This document shows, in pieces, positions 1 to 10,871 of a stretch of 64,000 nucleotides of DNA. How positions within the stretch are numbered: position 1 is the stretch's first letter; each line of letters begins with the position of its first letter. Origin of the DNA: Yamagishiella unicocca (lineage: Eukaryota > Chlorophyta > Chlorophyceae > Chlamydomonadales > Volvocaceae). The notes under the pieces were generated by a model. That model saw nothing but the letters and a program-made list of their open reading frames with translations. It was not told where the DNA came from and ran no database searches. The stretch spans positions 62,001 to 126,000 of the forward strand of contig BDSL01000158.1 of assembly GCA_003116995.1 (NCBI GenBank), given 5' to 3'. A program made the translations under genes and the position numbers.

Positions 1-541
1 CTCTGAAACTCGAGCACACTTGCAAGGACTTTGCATGGTTGCTGATCTAACGGAATAGCGGAATTGCGCATGGTGTATTGTTGGGTGCGGACGCGGGCGA
101 AGGGACATCGCTGCGGGCGGCCTTCATTTCGCAAGCTAGTTAAGACAGAGCATGAGCTGACAGAGGCTGGGGGGTAGCAAAACACGCACAGTCCGAACGA
201 GCAAAATGAAGGGAGCGCTTCCGGCAGGAAAAGAAATGACATCGTTAGCATCATATAATGTTACAGTTGGTGAGGAGCGGCATTGCGTGGCATAGTATTT
301 TTGTGCCACGCGACGGTCCCGCGAATACGTCCCGCGTAAAAAGTTGCAAATTTCGCTTGAGTGCGGAGAGGCGGGGTGGGCATGGACGGACTAAACGTTT
401 TCTGAAATACGGTGGCGAGCGGGCGGATTATACATAACCGGCCATGTTGACTCGGCCAAGGAGTCTCGACAGCGATCCCCCTGTGGGTTTCACGCTCTTA
501 CCAAGTTACGAACGCCCTTGTTTGCTGCTTCTGTTCTTTAG

Positions 542-673
542 GTCGGATGGAAGCACCAGGCCGCCGTCGCTGAGCTGGAGGAGAAGCGTAAGGTCAAGGC
601 TAAGGCCTTCTACGTGGCCAAGAAGAAGCTGATTGCGCTGCGGTCGAAGGCCGCCGCTCAGGTTAAGGCGTAA
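542..673 (+). CDS. RPL13A: 60S ribosomal protein L13a, last exon (partial gene)
   Basis: This is the terminal exon of a gene whose earlier exons lie outside the window to the left. A pyrimidine-rich acceptor ending TTTAG at 541 is followed by an open frame beginning VGWKHQAAVAELEEKRK and ending AAAQVKA with TAA at 671-673. The peptide matches the C-terminal helix of the L13a (uL13) family, whose human member reads VGWKYQAVTATLEEKRK at this place. The protein is a structural component of the large cytosolic ribosomal subunit. The very basic, Lys/Ala-rich helix is typical of this tail, which here is shorter than the animal version. I could not find an upstream exon in positions 1-541. Identification is confident; the start of the gene is unknown. 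Confidence 0.92.
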   Translation, partial: VGWKHQAAVAELEEKRKVKAKAFYVAKKKLIALRSKAAAQVKA

Positions 674-711
674 ACCCGCTACGCAAGCCAGCAGGGAGAG
701 AGCCTGGTGTT

Positions 712-716
712 TGTAA
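712..716 (+). terminator. Polyadenylation signal TGTAA for RPL13A
   Basis: TGTAA, the usual volvocine polyadenylation signal, lies 39 bases after the RPL13A stop codon. That short distance is common for ribosomal protein genes. Seen directly; the function is inferred from family knowledge. Confidence 0.6.
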
Positions 717-1531
717 ACCCACACGCGTGTGCATTCTTGGAGTCTCCTTCCCGCTCGCACTTGCAACCGCACAAGCACCAAAACTGGCCAGTTTGATATC
801 CGTATCGTCCCTATCGTGCCTACGTAGCTGAGTCGCATGCGTGCATGAGGTTACGTGCAATAAACGGCGCACGCGGACGGAATTTGTCATCGTTACGTAC
901 GTCTACAGGCAAAGTGCTCCTCACACGCGCTAGCAGTGAAAGCACTGGGAATTCGTCTTCATTCTGCGGGACGAGCATCGATCGCATGCAGCCATGTCGC
1001 ACACGGCGCGTGAACACCACCACAGTTTTCATCGCAATAAATCGGCTGTTATGTACATAATATCTCTGCATGCAGCCTCGGGACTGCCCTATACCGAAAC
1101 GGCATTTAACGCATACCAGCATGGAACCGGCCGGGCAATCGGCCGTCCCTGCAGCAGCCGCGTTCATTACCCCACCGGGCGGTTCTGTTGCTGCTTGGAA
1201 CACCTTCCATGCTGGTCCCTTTATACCTCCCACGTCCTGCTCAGCTCATTTCCCGACACAGACGAACCAACATACCGCAACGACCGTCGCAACAAACCGT
1301 TGCAAGCTGGCCTCTTACCAAATCCTTAAAAATAATACATAGCCGCCTCATTGGCCGGGACTCCCGCGCATGTAGCCAGCGGGGAACAGCATACACACAG
1401 TTACCAGCACAGCCCTTCCCCCATTACCGCTCGTGAACCGGTCCCAGACCGGCAGCACCCAACCCAGTCGCCCCCCTCCCGGGACGCTGTCTGACGGTTC
1501 CCCCCTCCCACATTCTATCCTTCCTGGCACT
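717..1531. other. Intergenic, convergent gene ends
   Basis: This stretch lies between the 3' ends of RPL13A (+) and the transporter gene (-). Several short ORFs on both strands have no recognisable domain and no splice continuity. It presumably contains the transporter 3' UTR. I see no further feature. Confidence 0.5.
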
Positions 1532-4425
1532 CTACTCCCCCTCCTTGAGCGTAGCCGCCCAGTAGCCCGCCAGCAGGCTCCCGATCGTTGCGTGCGTGCA
1601 GGCCGACAGCACACACGGCGCCACCACCACCGGGTCGGGGAAATGCACCTTGGCCAGCACCGCCGCCAGCGCCGAGCTCTGCATGCCCACCTCGATGGAG
1701 TTCGTCCGCGCGATCTTGTCGGAGAGGCCCATCGCCTTGGACAGCGTGTACCCCAGGAAGAAGCCGGTGGAGTGCAGCACAAACACGGCCGCCACGATGA
1801 TTGTGCCGGACGAGGCCACCACAGCGACGTTGGTGGCGATCATGGATCCTGGTGTGGGGACCGAGCGGGAGCGATGAGGACGGTTGTTAAACTGCAGCGT
1901 CTTCATAAAAGCAAAATGGAAAGAAAGCTTAATCCTACAGCTAGGATGATATTAAACTACCCCTTACGGGAATCTAAAGATCCCCGTCGGTAAGTGTGAT
2001 GCCGCGGAGTCACCGCATTTACTAGGACCGCCCCACCCCCTACCATGCCTAGCCTTTCGTTCCTTACTCCTGTAACGGTACGACGTTTGGTGACCAAGGC
2101 CAAACATGTGTAAAGACCCACCGACCTACGGTAAAAGTTCCTATCCGATGTGTTACAGCAGATGGTCATTCAAGGCAGGGCCGCGTCTCTCACCAACGAT
2201 GAAGAACACGACTACGGTGGCCATGAAGGGCGTGTAGAGCTTGACCCGCGCCACAGCGGAAGGGAAGAGCTGGTTCACCGCTGTGCCCGCCAGCACGGGC
2301 GCCAGCACCAGCTGCAGGACGGACAGGAACATGGCGCGAGGGTCGACTGGCACGAGGGTACTGCGCGGCGGGAAGCGTCCAGGGAGGGGCAGCGAGGGAA
2401 CCCGTCCAGGGAGGTAAGGTTGAGGGGCGGAGACGTCAACTGTGATGTCCGAAAAGCGGCAAGATGTAGGGTTGTAGGGTTTCACGAGGTGCGTGATGGG
2501 GAGAAGACGTGGAATGATTGCGCAGGGTGCGCAAGGATGCGGGGGTTGGCATGGCGGTGGATCGGTAACACGTGCGCTGTATCTTGGAAAGGTGCCGAGC
2601 GCGTCAGTTTCACCCATCACCGTCACCATCAACAGTGAGCGCCACTGTCTGGGGTCCATGGTAATAGGACTTTTACCACCAGGCCTATCGACCCACTGTC
2701 TGGGGCCCATCACAACAGTACTATTACCACCAGGCCCATCGAACCATTGCCTGGGGCCCATCACGACAGTTGCCACTACCACCATGCCCATCGCGCCCCA
2801 CGCACCCAACAAGCAGCGTGGTTAGCACTGGCGTTGTCGCAATGGCCATCAGCGTGGAGGCTGTGGTCATCATGATCGACAGGGGCATGTCGCCCTTGGC
2901 GATGTAGGCCTGTGCGGGGGAAGCGAATTGCGGATCAGGCCAGTGCAAGACGCGGGACAAACGGCAATTTCTCCCTGCATGACACCGCCCCGCCCGCAAC
3001 ACGTGGCCCCTACTTCTGGTACTTAACGCGCAGGATACCGGCCCCCAAACGTATGGAACGCCCGGCACCGCCGCCCCCGGCACGCAGGGAACGCATGGTG
3101 GCGCAATCGGCGCTTACCACAATGTTAGATGCGGTTCCTCCGGGCATACAGGACACCAGAGCGACTCCGACTGCCAGCCCCGGGGCCAGGCCCGGCTGCG
3201 CCATCAGGTAGCGCGAGATGGCGAACCCGAAGCAAGGCAGGATCGTGTACTGCAACGGGTGAACCCGGGTTCGAATCCGGGATGGGCCGGTTTCGAGGCT
3301 GAGGAGATGTGGGACGCATTGATGGAAGGAAGGGCCTGAAAGGTGAATGTACGTGTCGGATGCAGGACCGTTGGATGATAGCCGCGATACCGGTACGTGT
3401 TGAAGTAAGGAATCTAAGCCGGTGGGATTCAGCGAACGATCGGCCAGCTATCTAGACTGCAAAGGCACAAAGCATCACCCCACAGTCAGCGGGCTTTGGC
3501 CATACGTGGGCCGTCCACTTCCGCGCCAAAGCTACCCTGAGGGCGCACCTGCAATACCATGCCGAGCAGCAGCAGCTGCGGCTGCTTGGTAAAGACGGAG
3601 ATGATCTCGTTGAAGGTGAGGGTCAAACCCATGCCGGCCTGCGCGCAATGACAGTGGGAGGACACGTGGAGGGAGCAACAGCGAGCTATGCGATGGCGTG
3701 CCTGCGTGACATAGCCCTGCTCTCCGGTTCGCGTTTGCCGCCACGGTTGCGCAGTCCTTTCCTGGAAAGAGTGTCCGGATGCCGTCTCAACAAACTCAGA
3801 ACGGACATGGCGCTGTCACGCACAAGACTGGCGCACCCACGACGCGCGCCGACGCTCCAGGGAAGAGCAGGACAACTACGTGTCCGAACCATCTCGCGCG
3901 TTCTGCTACCCGCGGCGCTACCAAGGCGCCCCTTACCATGACGAACATCAACCCGTAGGTGATGCAGGTGTTGTCAAACCACAGATAGAGTTGGGGCGCG
4001 TAGAAAGCTGTGACAGCGGCCAAGATAACCCACACCGGGAAGAGCCGAGTGAAGCCAGCGCAGAAGCCGGCGAGCTGCTGCTCAAAGGGCGAGAGCACCA
4101 CGGGCGCTGGGGTGCCACCGCCAGACGACGACGCGCTGGCAGAGGCGCCGCAGGCTACACCGCTGCCGGACAGCCTCCCAATGTCGGTATGCAACGGCCG
4201 AGAAGCGACCTTTTTAGTCGGGGACGCGACATGTCCCAACGGAACGCGCGGCACTGAGGGGCTATTGGTAACGGCCGCGGCGACCACGACAGGCAGGGTT
4301 GTGCGGCGTGCCGACGCATGGACTGTCCTCGCCAGCGTCGGCCTGTGGCCCAGGGTGTGTGCAAGTCGGGCCGAGGGGGCTTGAGTTCGTGCCATCTGCT
4401 CGGCAGTTGTCACACCGTGAACCAT
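1532..4425 (-). CDS. Bile acid:sodium symporter family (BASS) transporter, plastid type
   Basis: Six exons join in frame: 3937-4425, 3549-3638, 3118-3249, 2806-2909, 2194-2360 and 1532-1848, giving 432 residues. The first 110 or so residues are rich in Ser/Ala/Arg/Thr and look like an organelle transit peptide. The rest is a string of hydrophobic helices with BASS family motifs: GLMFVMAGMGLTLTFNEI, a discontinuous-helix motif VSCMPGGTASNIV (exon 3), then MTTASTLMAIATTPVLTTLL, and near the end SIEVGMQSSALAAVLA. In plants and algae, members of this family sit in the chloroplast inner envelope and move organic anions (pyruvate for BASS2, glycolate for BASS6) with sodium. Substrate cannot be assigned here. 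The start ATG at 4425 is the first in frame and is divergent from the UDP-glucose dehydrogenase gene. Confidence 0.88.
3264..3281. repeat. tRNA T-arm-like palindrome in a BASS intron
   Basis: CCCGGGTTCGAATCCGGG has a stem and a TTCGAAT loop like a tRNA T-arm (internal B box), just inside the intron upstream (on the minus strand) of BASS exon 3. No matching D-arm, anticodon arm or acceptor stem is present on either side, so it is not a tRNA gene. It may be the end of a decayed tRNA-derived SINE, or chance. Confidence 0.35.
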
Positions 4426-4999
4426 GACAGGTTTCGCACGTCCTGAACATAGTTAAAAATAGTAAATACTAGGTCTCGGTCCTACCTTGCCGATTCGAGA
4501 CCTGGTAAACACGCTGCTCGCATTGTCACGAGAGGCAAGCTTTGCGCTGCTGGAAGTGCCTTAACAGCTATACACCTTGATGTTATATCGTTTACCTAGG
4601 ATTATTCTGCAAAGCATATTTACTCTATATCAGACCGCGGAGCTCCAACTTGCAATGAGGCCGTCTTCGGAGCCAGGCGGGGGTGCGTCCAGCTTTGTAA
4701 CCGGCAGCCTGACATATGCTTAGACATGCTTCATCCCGTCCTTTGCCAATTATCCAACAATGCATTGCACGATGTTATGTGCTTCTTAGGCGGCCGAACT
4801 CATACTTGTTGCACTTCTTATGACACGTACATGCTTTAGAAACCATTGGCAAACACAGGATCACATGCAATCTGTGCTTGGCGGTGGTTGTCCTTTGCTG
4901 CGCAGCTGCCAGGCCCAGCGGGCCTGCTGTTGCCCAAGCGGCAAGGTCTTTGGACGCAGCGCTTTGACACGACCCAGCGCATTCTTTTGAGCAGAAATA
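4426..4999. promoter_or_regulatory. Divergent promoter region between BASS and UGDH
   Basis: This 574-bp AT-richer spacer separates two genes transcribed away from each other, so it must contain both promoters and 5' UTRs. An inverted pair GGTCTCG / CGAGACC near 4472-4502 could form a small hairpin. No clear TATA box can be singled out. Confidence 0.4.
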
Positions 5000-7900
5000 A
5001 TGGACGTCGCACCCATGGATATCCGCAAAATTGCGTGCATCGGGGCTGGCTACGTTGGAGGCCCTTCCATGAGCTGCCTCGCGTACAAGTGCCCTGACGT
5101 GACAGTCACAGTAATTGACATCAGCCCAGAGCGAGTTGATGCTTGGAGCGGTGACAACCTGCCGTTGTATGAACCTGGCCTATTAGACATAGTCAAGCAT
5201 TGCCGTGGGAGAAACCTCTTCTTCTCTACCGACGCAAAGAAGCACCTGGCTGAAGCTGATTTGATATTCGTATGGTGAGAATGGTGCCCTCGGCTGCACT
5301 GTTAGCGTGAGAGTGCTGCCGTGGAATTGCTGTGTGTTTGGGGGTTGGCGGCAAGGCGGGAAATATTACTCTCCTCGCAGCTCGCTACGCCCTGGAGCAT
5401 TTGCTACTAAGAGGAGCCGATCTCGACAAGCCTGGGAAGGGCCCTGCAGCCACGCCTAATCCTTGCAAAACCCAACGCCTTGCTCCCCAGCGTCAACACG
5501 CCCACCAAGTTGCAAGGCGTCGGAGCGGGCAAAGCTGCAACGTTTGGATTCTGGGAGGCAGCCGCGCGCCTGATCGCGGCGTCTTGTCAGGGCTGCGGGT
5601 CTAAGATTGTGGCGGAGAAGTCCCCCGTGCCCGTCAAGACGGCGCAGGCCATGTCGCGGGTACGTCTCGGGCGCCTGTCGAGCGCACTTCGCAGCATGGG
5701 AACCACTGAGTTATACTCATACGCGCGTGCGTGCCCCTGGGAACCACTGGGTTATACTCGTACACGCGTGCGTGCCCCAGTGCCGAATTTGTCGTATATC
5801 CGGTCATGATGTAACTCGAGGGAGGGTTGGCGAGAGGGCGGAATTCGGGCTCAGGATTCAGTGGCCAAGTTCACGGCACCCGCACGCCCGGCCTATCCCC
5901 CCGACGCACACATACGTACCGCGAACCCGTGCCCACCTTCTGGCGCCGCCCAGGTTTTGTCTGGATGCCAGGACGGCGTCAAGACGCGCTTCGAGGTGAT
6001 CTCCAACCCGGAATTCATGAGCGCGGGTACCGCGATACACGACTGCCTGGAGCCCGAGAGGGTGAGCTGCCTGGAGTGGGCGACCCATATCCCACCAGCG
6101 AGACTACAAATGGATTGTTGGTCTGGAGCTCCTGTGAAGGAGCTAGAGAACTGTTTTTTGCGGGCACCGGGCCATGTACCGCACCAGCAGGTCCCACCTC
6201 CCACGCGCCAACCTCCACGGGTCTCCTCTCGACCTCCCATGCTTTGCATGATGCGCGCGCAAACGCCAACAACCCTTCCCGCGTCCCCACGTGTGCCGCC
6301 AGGTGCTCATCGGTGGCAGGGACTCCCCCGAGGGCCAGGCGGCGGTGGAGAGCCTGGCGCGGCTGTACCGGCGCTGGGTGCCCGCGGAGCGCGTGCTGGG
6401 CATGGGGCTGTGGAGCTCGGAGCTGGCTAAGCTGGCGGCCAACGCCTTCCTGGCGCAGCGCATCTCGTCCATCAACGCCATATCGGCACTGTGCGAGGAG
6501 ACGGGCGCTGACGTGCAGCAGGTGGGGAGCAGGAAGGGGGAGGGGGAGCAGGAAGGGGGCAGCGGGCATCACAAGGTGGGGTAGGAACAGCCGGAGATGT
6601 ATGTGTTTGTGAATTTGGGCCGCAAGGGGCCATTGGTGTTGCGTGGGGAGGGAGGGCATGTGGGTCGCGAGGTGGCATCACGTCGGTAGGGCTTCCCCGG
6701 GAGACGAGAGTAGTATCAGGTAAGTAGCGCGCCCCCAGGTGAGTAGCGGCCCTGCCCTTGAGGTGAGTAGCGGCCCTGCCCTTCAGGTGAGTAGCGCGCC
6801 TCCAGGCCCTGGCGGTCATAAACGGGTTGCGACGACGGTGCTGGGGCGCTCCGGTCCACCATGGAGTGCCTGTTGCAAGCCACCCCGTGCGCACACTAGT
6901 GGTGCCTGATGGGGCTTATAGCACGGGCAACCGGGCCTTATAGCACGGGCAACCGGGCCTTATAGCACGGGCCTCCGTCGAGGCGTTGAGAGTCGCCCAT
7001 GCGGCAGGTATCCAGCACACCTACCACTACGCTTTCGGTCGCTTCCTTCACCTCGTTGCGACAGTCGCGCGTCTCCACGCTGCCCTCACCCCCTGCACGC
7101 AGGTCTCCCATGCCATAGGAACCGACAGCCGCATCGGCCCGCGCTTCCTCATGGCCGGCTGCGGCTTCGGCGGCCCCGCGCTGCAGAAGCACGTGCTCAA
7201 CCTGGTCTACATCTGCGAGAGCCTGGGCCTCACCCAGGCGGCGCAGTACTGGAAGCAGGTGGGGGTTGGCATCGTACCTTGGATCCTTTTTAGCCGTGGC
7301 TTAGTTGTGAAGGGCCGCAGTCCGGCGGGCGGGAACCTGATGGACGGCTAGACACTGGGGGGGTTCGAGGAAGACCCGTGGATGCCCCCAAAAACCGTTT
7401 AAAACAGACGTTTTGAGATGCATGCTAGACGCTGGGGGGGGGGGAAGCTGTAGGTGAGGGCGGGCTCAGCGGGTGGAAGGATAATGTGTTTTTAGAGCAA
7501 GGAGGCTCAGCGGGTGGGAGCGGTGAGTAATGGGGTGATCCGGGGTATCAGCGGCGGATATGGTGAATCGGACCCTAATTACCCTCCGCCTCCACATCCC
7601 ATTCGCGCAGGTGGTCGACATGAACGACTGGATCAAGGCGCGCTTCGTCCGCCGCGTCATCTCCTCTATGTTTAACACCATCCGCAGCAAGCGCATCGCC
7701 GTACTTGGCTTTTCGTACAAGGCCGACACCACCGACACGCGCGACACCCCCGCCATCGACGTGTGCCGCGGCCTGCTGCTGGACGGGGCGCTGCTGGCGG
7801 TGTATGACCCGAAGGTGTGTACATGGCGGGGACAGAGGGGGCACGCAGGTCGTGTGCGCACCGCTGCCAAATGCGATTGCCAGAACTGGGGAATGCCCGG

Positions 7901-9013
7901 GTGTGAGTACCGGAAGTAGCGGTGGCGACAAAACCCTTAAAACGCCTGCGACAAAACTCTCAAAAAGCCTGATGTCCCTCCTGTGCTCTTTGCTGCCGAC
8001 GTCCTGTCCGTTGTAAGGTCGGCCCGGAGCAGATCCACCTGGACATGTGTCTGCCGCGGGGCTCCCTGGAGCAGCCCCGCCGCCAACACACCACCGTCTC
8101 GCTGGCTACGGTGGACGTGGCGAGGAGTGCCTACGAGGCGTGCCGCGGCGCTCACGGGCTGTGTATCCTCACGGACTGGCCCGAGTTCAGGTGCGTGCGT
8201 GATGGGGCGCGGGGAGGGAAGGGATGGGTTTCGGATTTGTCCTTAGCGGCAGGTTGCGGTGACCATGTGTCCGGCTGGCCCCGGGTTGCCCCCCCTCCAC
8301 ACACACACACACAGCTCAGGATTGCCTCCGGATTCCTGGTCTCTTTGCGCTCCGTCTCCTTCGCGGCTCAGCTCAGCATTTATAAAACACACACAGCTCA
8401 GCATTTATAAAACACACAGACCGGGCCTTCTCGCCGCACCCCATACACGTACAGCCCTCAGTGTAAATCACTTGCTGGCGGCATCGTGTCCTTCACCCGA
8501 CTAGGCACTGGTGACCCATCCCGCGCCGCGCACACACGCACATGCACAGCCCTGCTGCGCTCCAGGCTGTCCCGACTCTTACACCTACCCGTGCACCTAC
8601 CTCATACACTTACCCGTGCACGTCCACGCACACCCCGCAGGACCCTTGACTACCGCGCCATCTTCGCGTCCATGATGAAGCCAGCGTTCGTGTTCGACGG
8701 CCGCAACATCCTGGACCACGCCACCCTGCGCGACATTGGCTTCGTGGTGTACGGCTTCGGTAAGCCGCTGGACCCCTTCCTCGTGCAGCGCCAGGGCGGC
8801 TTCGACGACGGGGACGAGGCACGGATCCTGAGGGGCATGATGTCGAGCATGAGCAGCTTGTCGCTGAAGCTGCCTGGGGAGACGGCGGCCGCAGCGGCGG
8901 GGGCGAGGGCTCCGGGATCTGGCGCCGCAGCGGGAGCGGGAGCGGGGCCACAGAGCGGTGCAGGGGGGCAGGGGGGCGGCGCGTCGCGACCAGCGGTGCC
9001 GGAGGCTCAATGA
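5000..9013 (+). CDS. UDP-glucose 6-dehydrogenase homologue lacking catalytic residues
   Basis: Eight exons close in frame: 5000-5274, 5491-5659, 5954-6061, 6303-6521, 7103-7258, 7611-7814, 8018-8190 and 8641-9013, giving 558 residues. The fold is clear: NAD-binding GAGYVGG near residue 17, [16 protein letters not shown], the helix [17 protein letters not shown], and the UDP-binding C-terminal domain ending [10 protein letters not shown]. The family oxidises UDP-glucose twice to UDP-glucuronate for wall and matrix polysaccharides. Several active-site residues are changed: the KSTVPV Thr is Pro137, the FLAEG Glu is Ala172, the FGGSCFQKD nucleophilic Cys is Ala283 in FGGPALQKH, and its Asp is His287. 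Lys227, Asn231 and Glu168 remain. A tail of about 85 residues rich in Ala/Gly exceeds the usual length of about 480-490. It is probably a pseudoenzyme or has altered function; no frame is broken. Alternative start: Met6. Confidence 0.93.
5697..5777 (+). repeat. Two-copy tandem repeat in UGDH intron 2
   Basis: Two copies of a unit of about 41 bp (GGAACCACTGAGTTATACTC and a near-identical second copy, each ending GCGTGCGTGCCCC) lie head to tail in the intron between exons 2 and 3. No coding content. Confidence 0.7.
6718..6804 (+). repeat. Minisatellite made of splice-donor-like units in UGDH intron 4
   Basis: Four tandem units of roughly 20-24 bp each begin AGGTGAGTAGCG or AGGTAAGTAGCG, so each contains a near-perfect 5' splice site consensus. 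They lie about 200 bp downstream of the donor inferred for exon 4 (GTGGGG at 6522), which is weaker than the repeats. Confidence 0.75.
6917..6974 (+). repeat. 22-bp tandem repeat in UGDH intron 4
   Basis: The unit CTTATAGCACGGGCAACCGGG occurs about 2.5 times in direct tandem, ending just upstream of exon 5. It is an intronic minisatellite with no coding role. Confidence 0.7.
8370..8420 (+). repeat. 26-bp direct repeat in UGDH intron 7
   Basis: CAGCTCAGCATTTATAAAAC with its CACACA tail occurs twice in tandem. It lies in the last intron of the UDP-glucose dehydrogenase gene. Confidence 0.65.
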
Positions 9014-10871
9014 AGGAAGGGAGCCGAAAGGGGGTGAGGTTTGTGGTGCAGGCTCGGCTCCGCTGCAGCAGCAACAGCAGCCGTTAGGGAACAAGGGAGG
9101 AATGGTGGAGGCTTTGTGCGAGGCGGGCACAAAGGAGGAGGCTTTCTGGGAGGCGGGCACAGATTGGGTGGATAGACCAGCGCTGGGGTAAGAGGTAGGA
9201 ACAGAGGCCGCACGACTGGATTGGGTCGGAACCCCCGCCCTTCGATAGTGTTCGCGAACTGCTCCGCGACCCAATGACCAGTGATTATTGCGTGCCGGCG
9301 AGGGGCTCTGAGCTCGACCGCCGTCCTGTGGGGCTGCAAAGGTTTCTACGTAGGTGGTACATTGATGATGCTGGGACGTGTGGGTTGACCATGGAAGGTA
9401 GTTCCTTGACTTGCTGTGTGGTGGTGTGATGACCAGGGTGTACACTTGGATGTGGCCTCAGGGCGTGTATGGATGTCATGTCTGCGGATGTGCGTAGCAG
9501 ACCGACCAGTATATGTGAGACAGCCGCTGCCATCGGGGAGCTGGCGGTCAGCATTCCTGCATTCCAAGCTGAAAGTGGGTACGTTCATGGTTTTTCGAGG
9601 AGCAAGGAGTTGGCGCCGTGCTTCTCTCTCCAAGCGGGGTTGTGAAATCGAGGCCCGGGCGGAGGAAGAACACGTGATCCACTATTTACCGATACGTTGG
9701 CGCTGGCAATCTTGCAAAGCGCGTTCTACATGTGCCCCGAAACCGTCTGCGGCTTGGAAGCGTAAGTGAATGAGAGCAGACTAAACGACTGTACTGTTAG
9801 CTTGCATCTTTACTTAGGGCCCACCCTAACGACGCTGATAATGAGTTGGTAAGCTGCCGTAACATCAGGTACACGGATTAACAGACTATTTGCATGCAGT
9901 TACTGCACTCTTGTCCCTTGTTCTTCACGTTCCCGGTCATCCTGCAGCTGGAGATCCTCAGTCCACTCCATCATGCTGCTTGGGCATGTTGCCGTTGCCA
10001 CCGCGAAATCATAAACCTCCACCCCATCGCCCCTCTGACAGTAGAGACCTCCATCCCTCTCCACCGCACCGCTAGCCCTTCGATCAATGTGCCTATACCG
10101 TACCGCTAGCCCTTATATCAATGTGCCTATAGATACCAAGGAAAGCCTCCTGGACGCCCCTACGGGCACCTAATTGCTGTTTCACAAGCCACGCGATACT
10201 ACGCAAAAGTACCGGCATCTATAGATCAGCAGCACACAATCTCAAGTCGAGCTTCTACCCTGCGTCCTGCAACTGACTGCCTGCGCTACTCGATACCGCC
10301 GGACGGCCCTCCGGTCCGCTGCCCCTGCGGCCTACCAGCTAATGCCGCTCAACACTCTACAGCTTCGGACAGTCATAAAACACCGTGCATAATTGAGTTG
10401 CTTTGCCTGTCGTCTTATTCTCTTCGCCACTACGTCGATCTGACATCAGTACAAGTAGCGAAACGGGGCGGCTCGGTTGGGCAAAATTATCTGCGATGAG
10501 AGAAACCTGAGTATCAGGGGCTGCAAGCGCTCTCGCCGACCCCGTTGCCAGCGCCATTTCGTTCATGGCGCGCGATACCTCTCCCTGCGTCCATCTCAGT
10601 GCTATTTGCTAAATAATAAGTACCTCTCCCTCTGCCGGGGCCACCTCATGGCGTCTCCGTAGACCACCCGTCAGGTTCCGCACCATCACAGCGCTGCAAG
10701 CCCTCCAATACCTGTCTGCAAATCTGTGTCGTAGGGACATGCGACCTAAGGATGCCTACTAAGCGCAAGATGAAGTCGCACGTGGCGCGCAACCGGTAGC
10801 TGCCGGAAAGTCCTGTGAAAGCGAAACCCTGCAAAAGGTCCCGGCTGGCTCAAACATACCTGCCTACCCTT
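9014..10871. other. UGDH 3' UTR and unassigned intergenic sequence
   Basis: This 1.86-kb stretch should begin with the UGDH 3' UTR. Short ORFs on both strands show no recognisable domain and no splice continuity with neighbours. A short direct repeat (CGCTAGCCCTT with ATCAATGTGCCTATA) occurs at about 10069-10132. I see no convincing gene or RNA. Confidence 0.4.
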
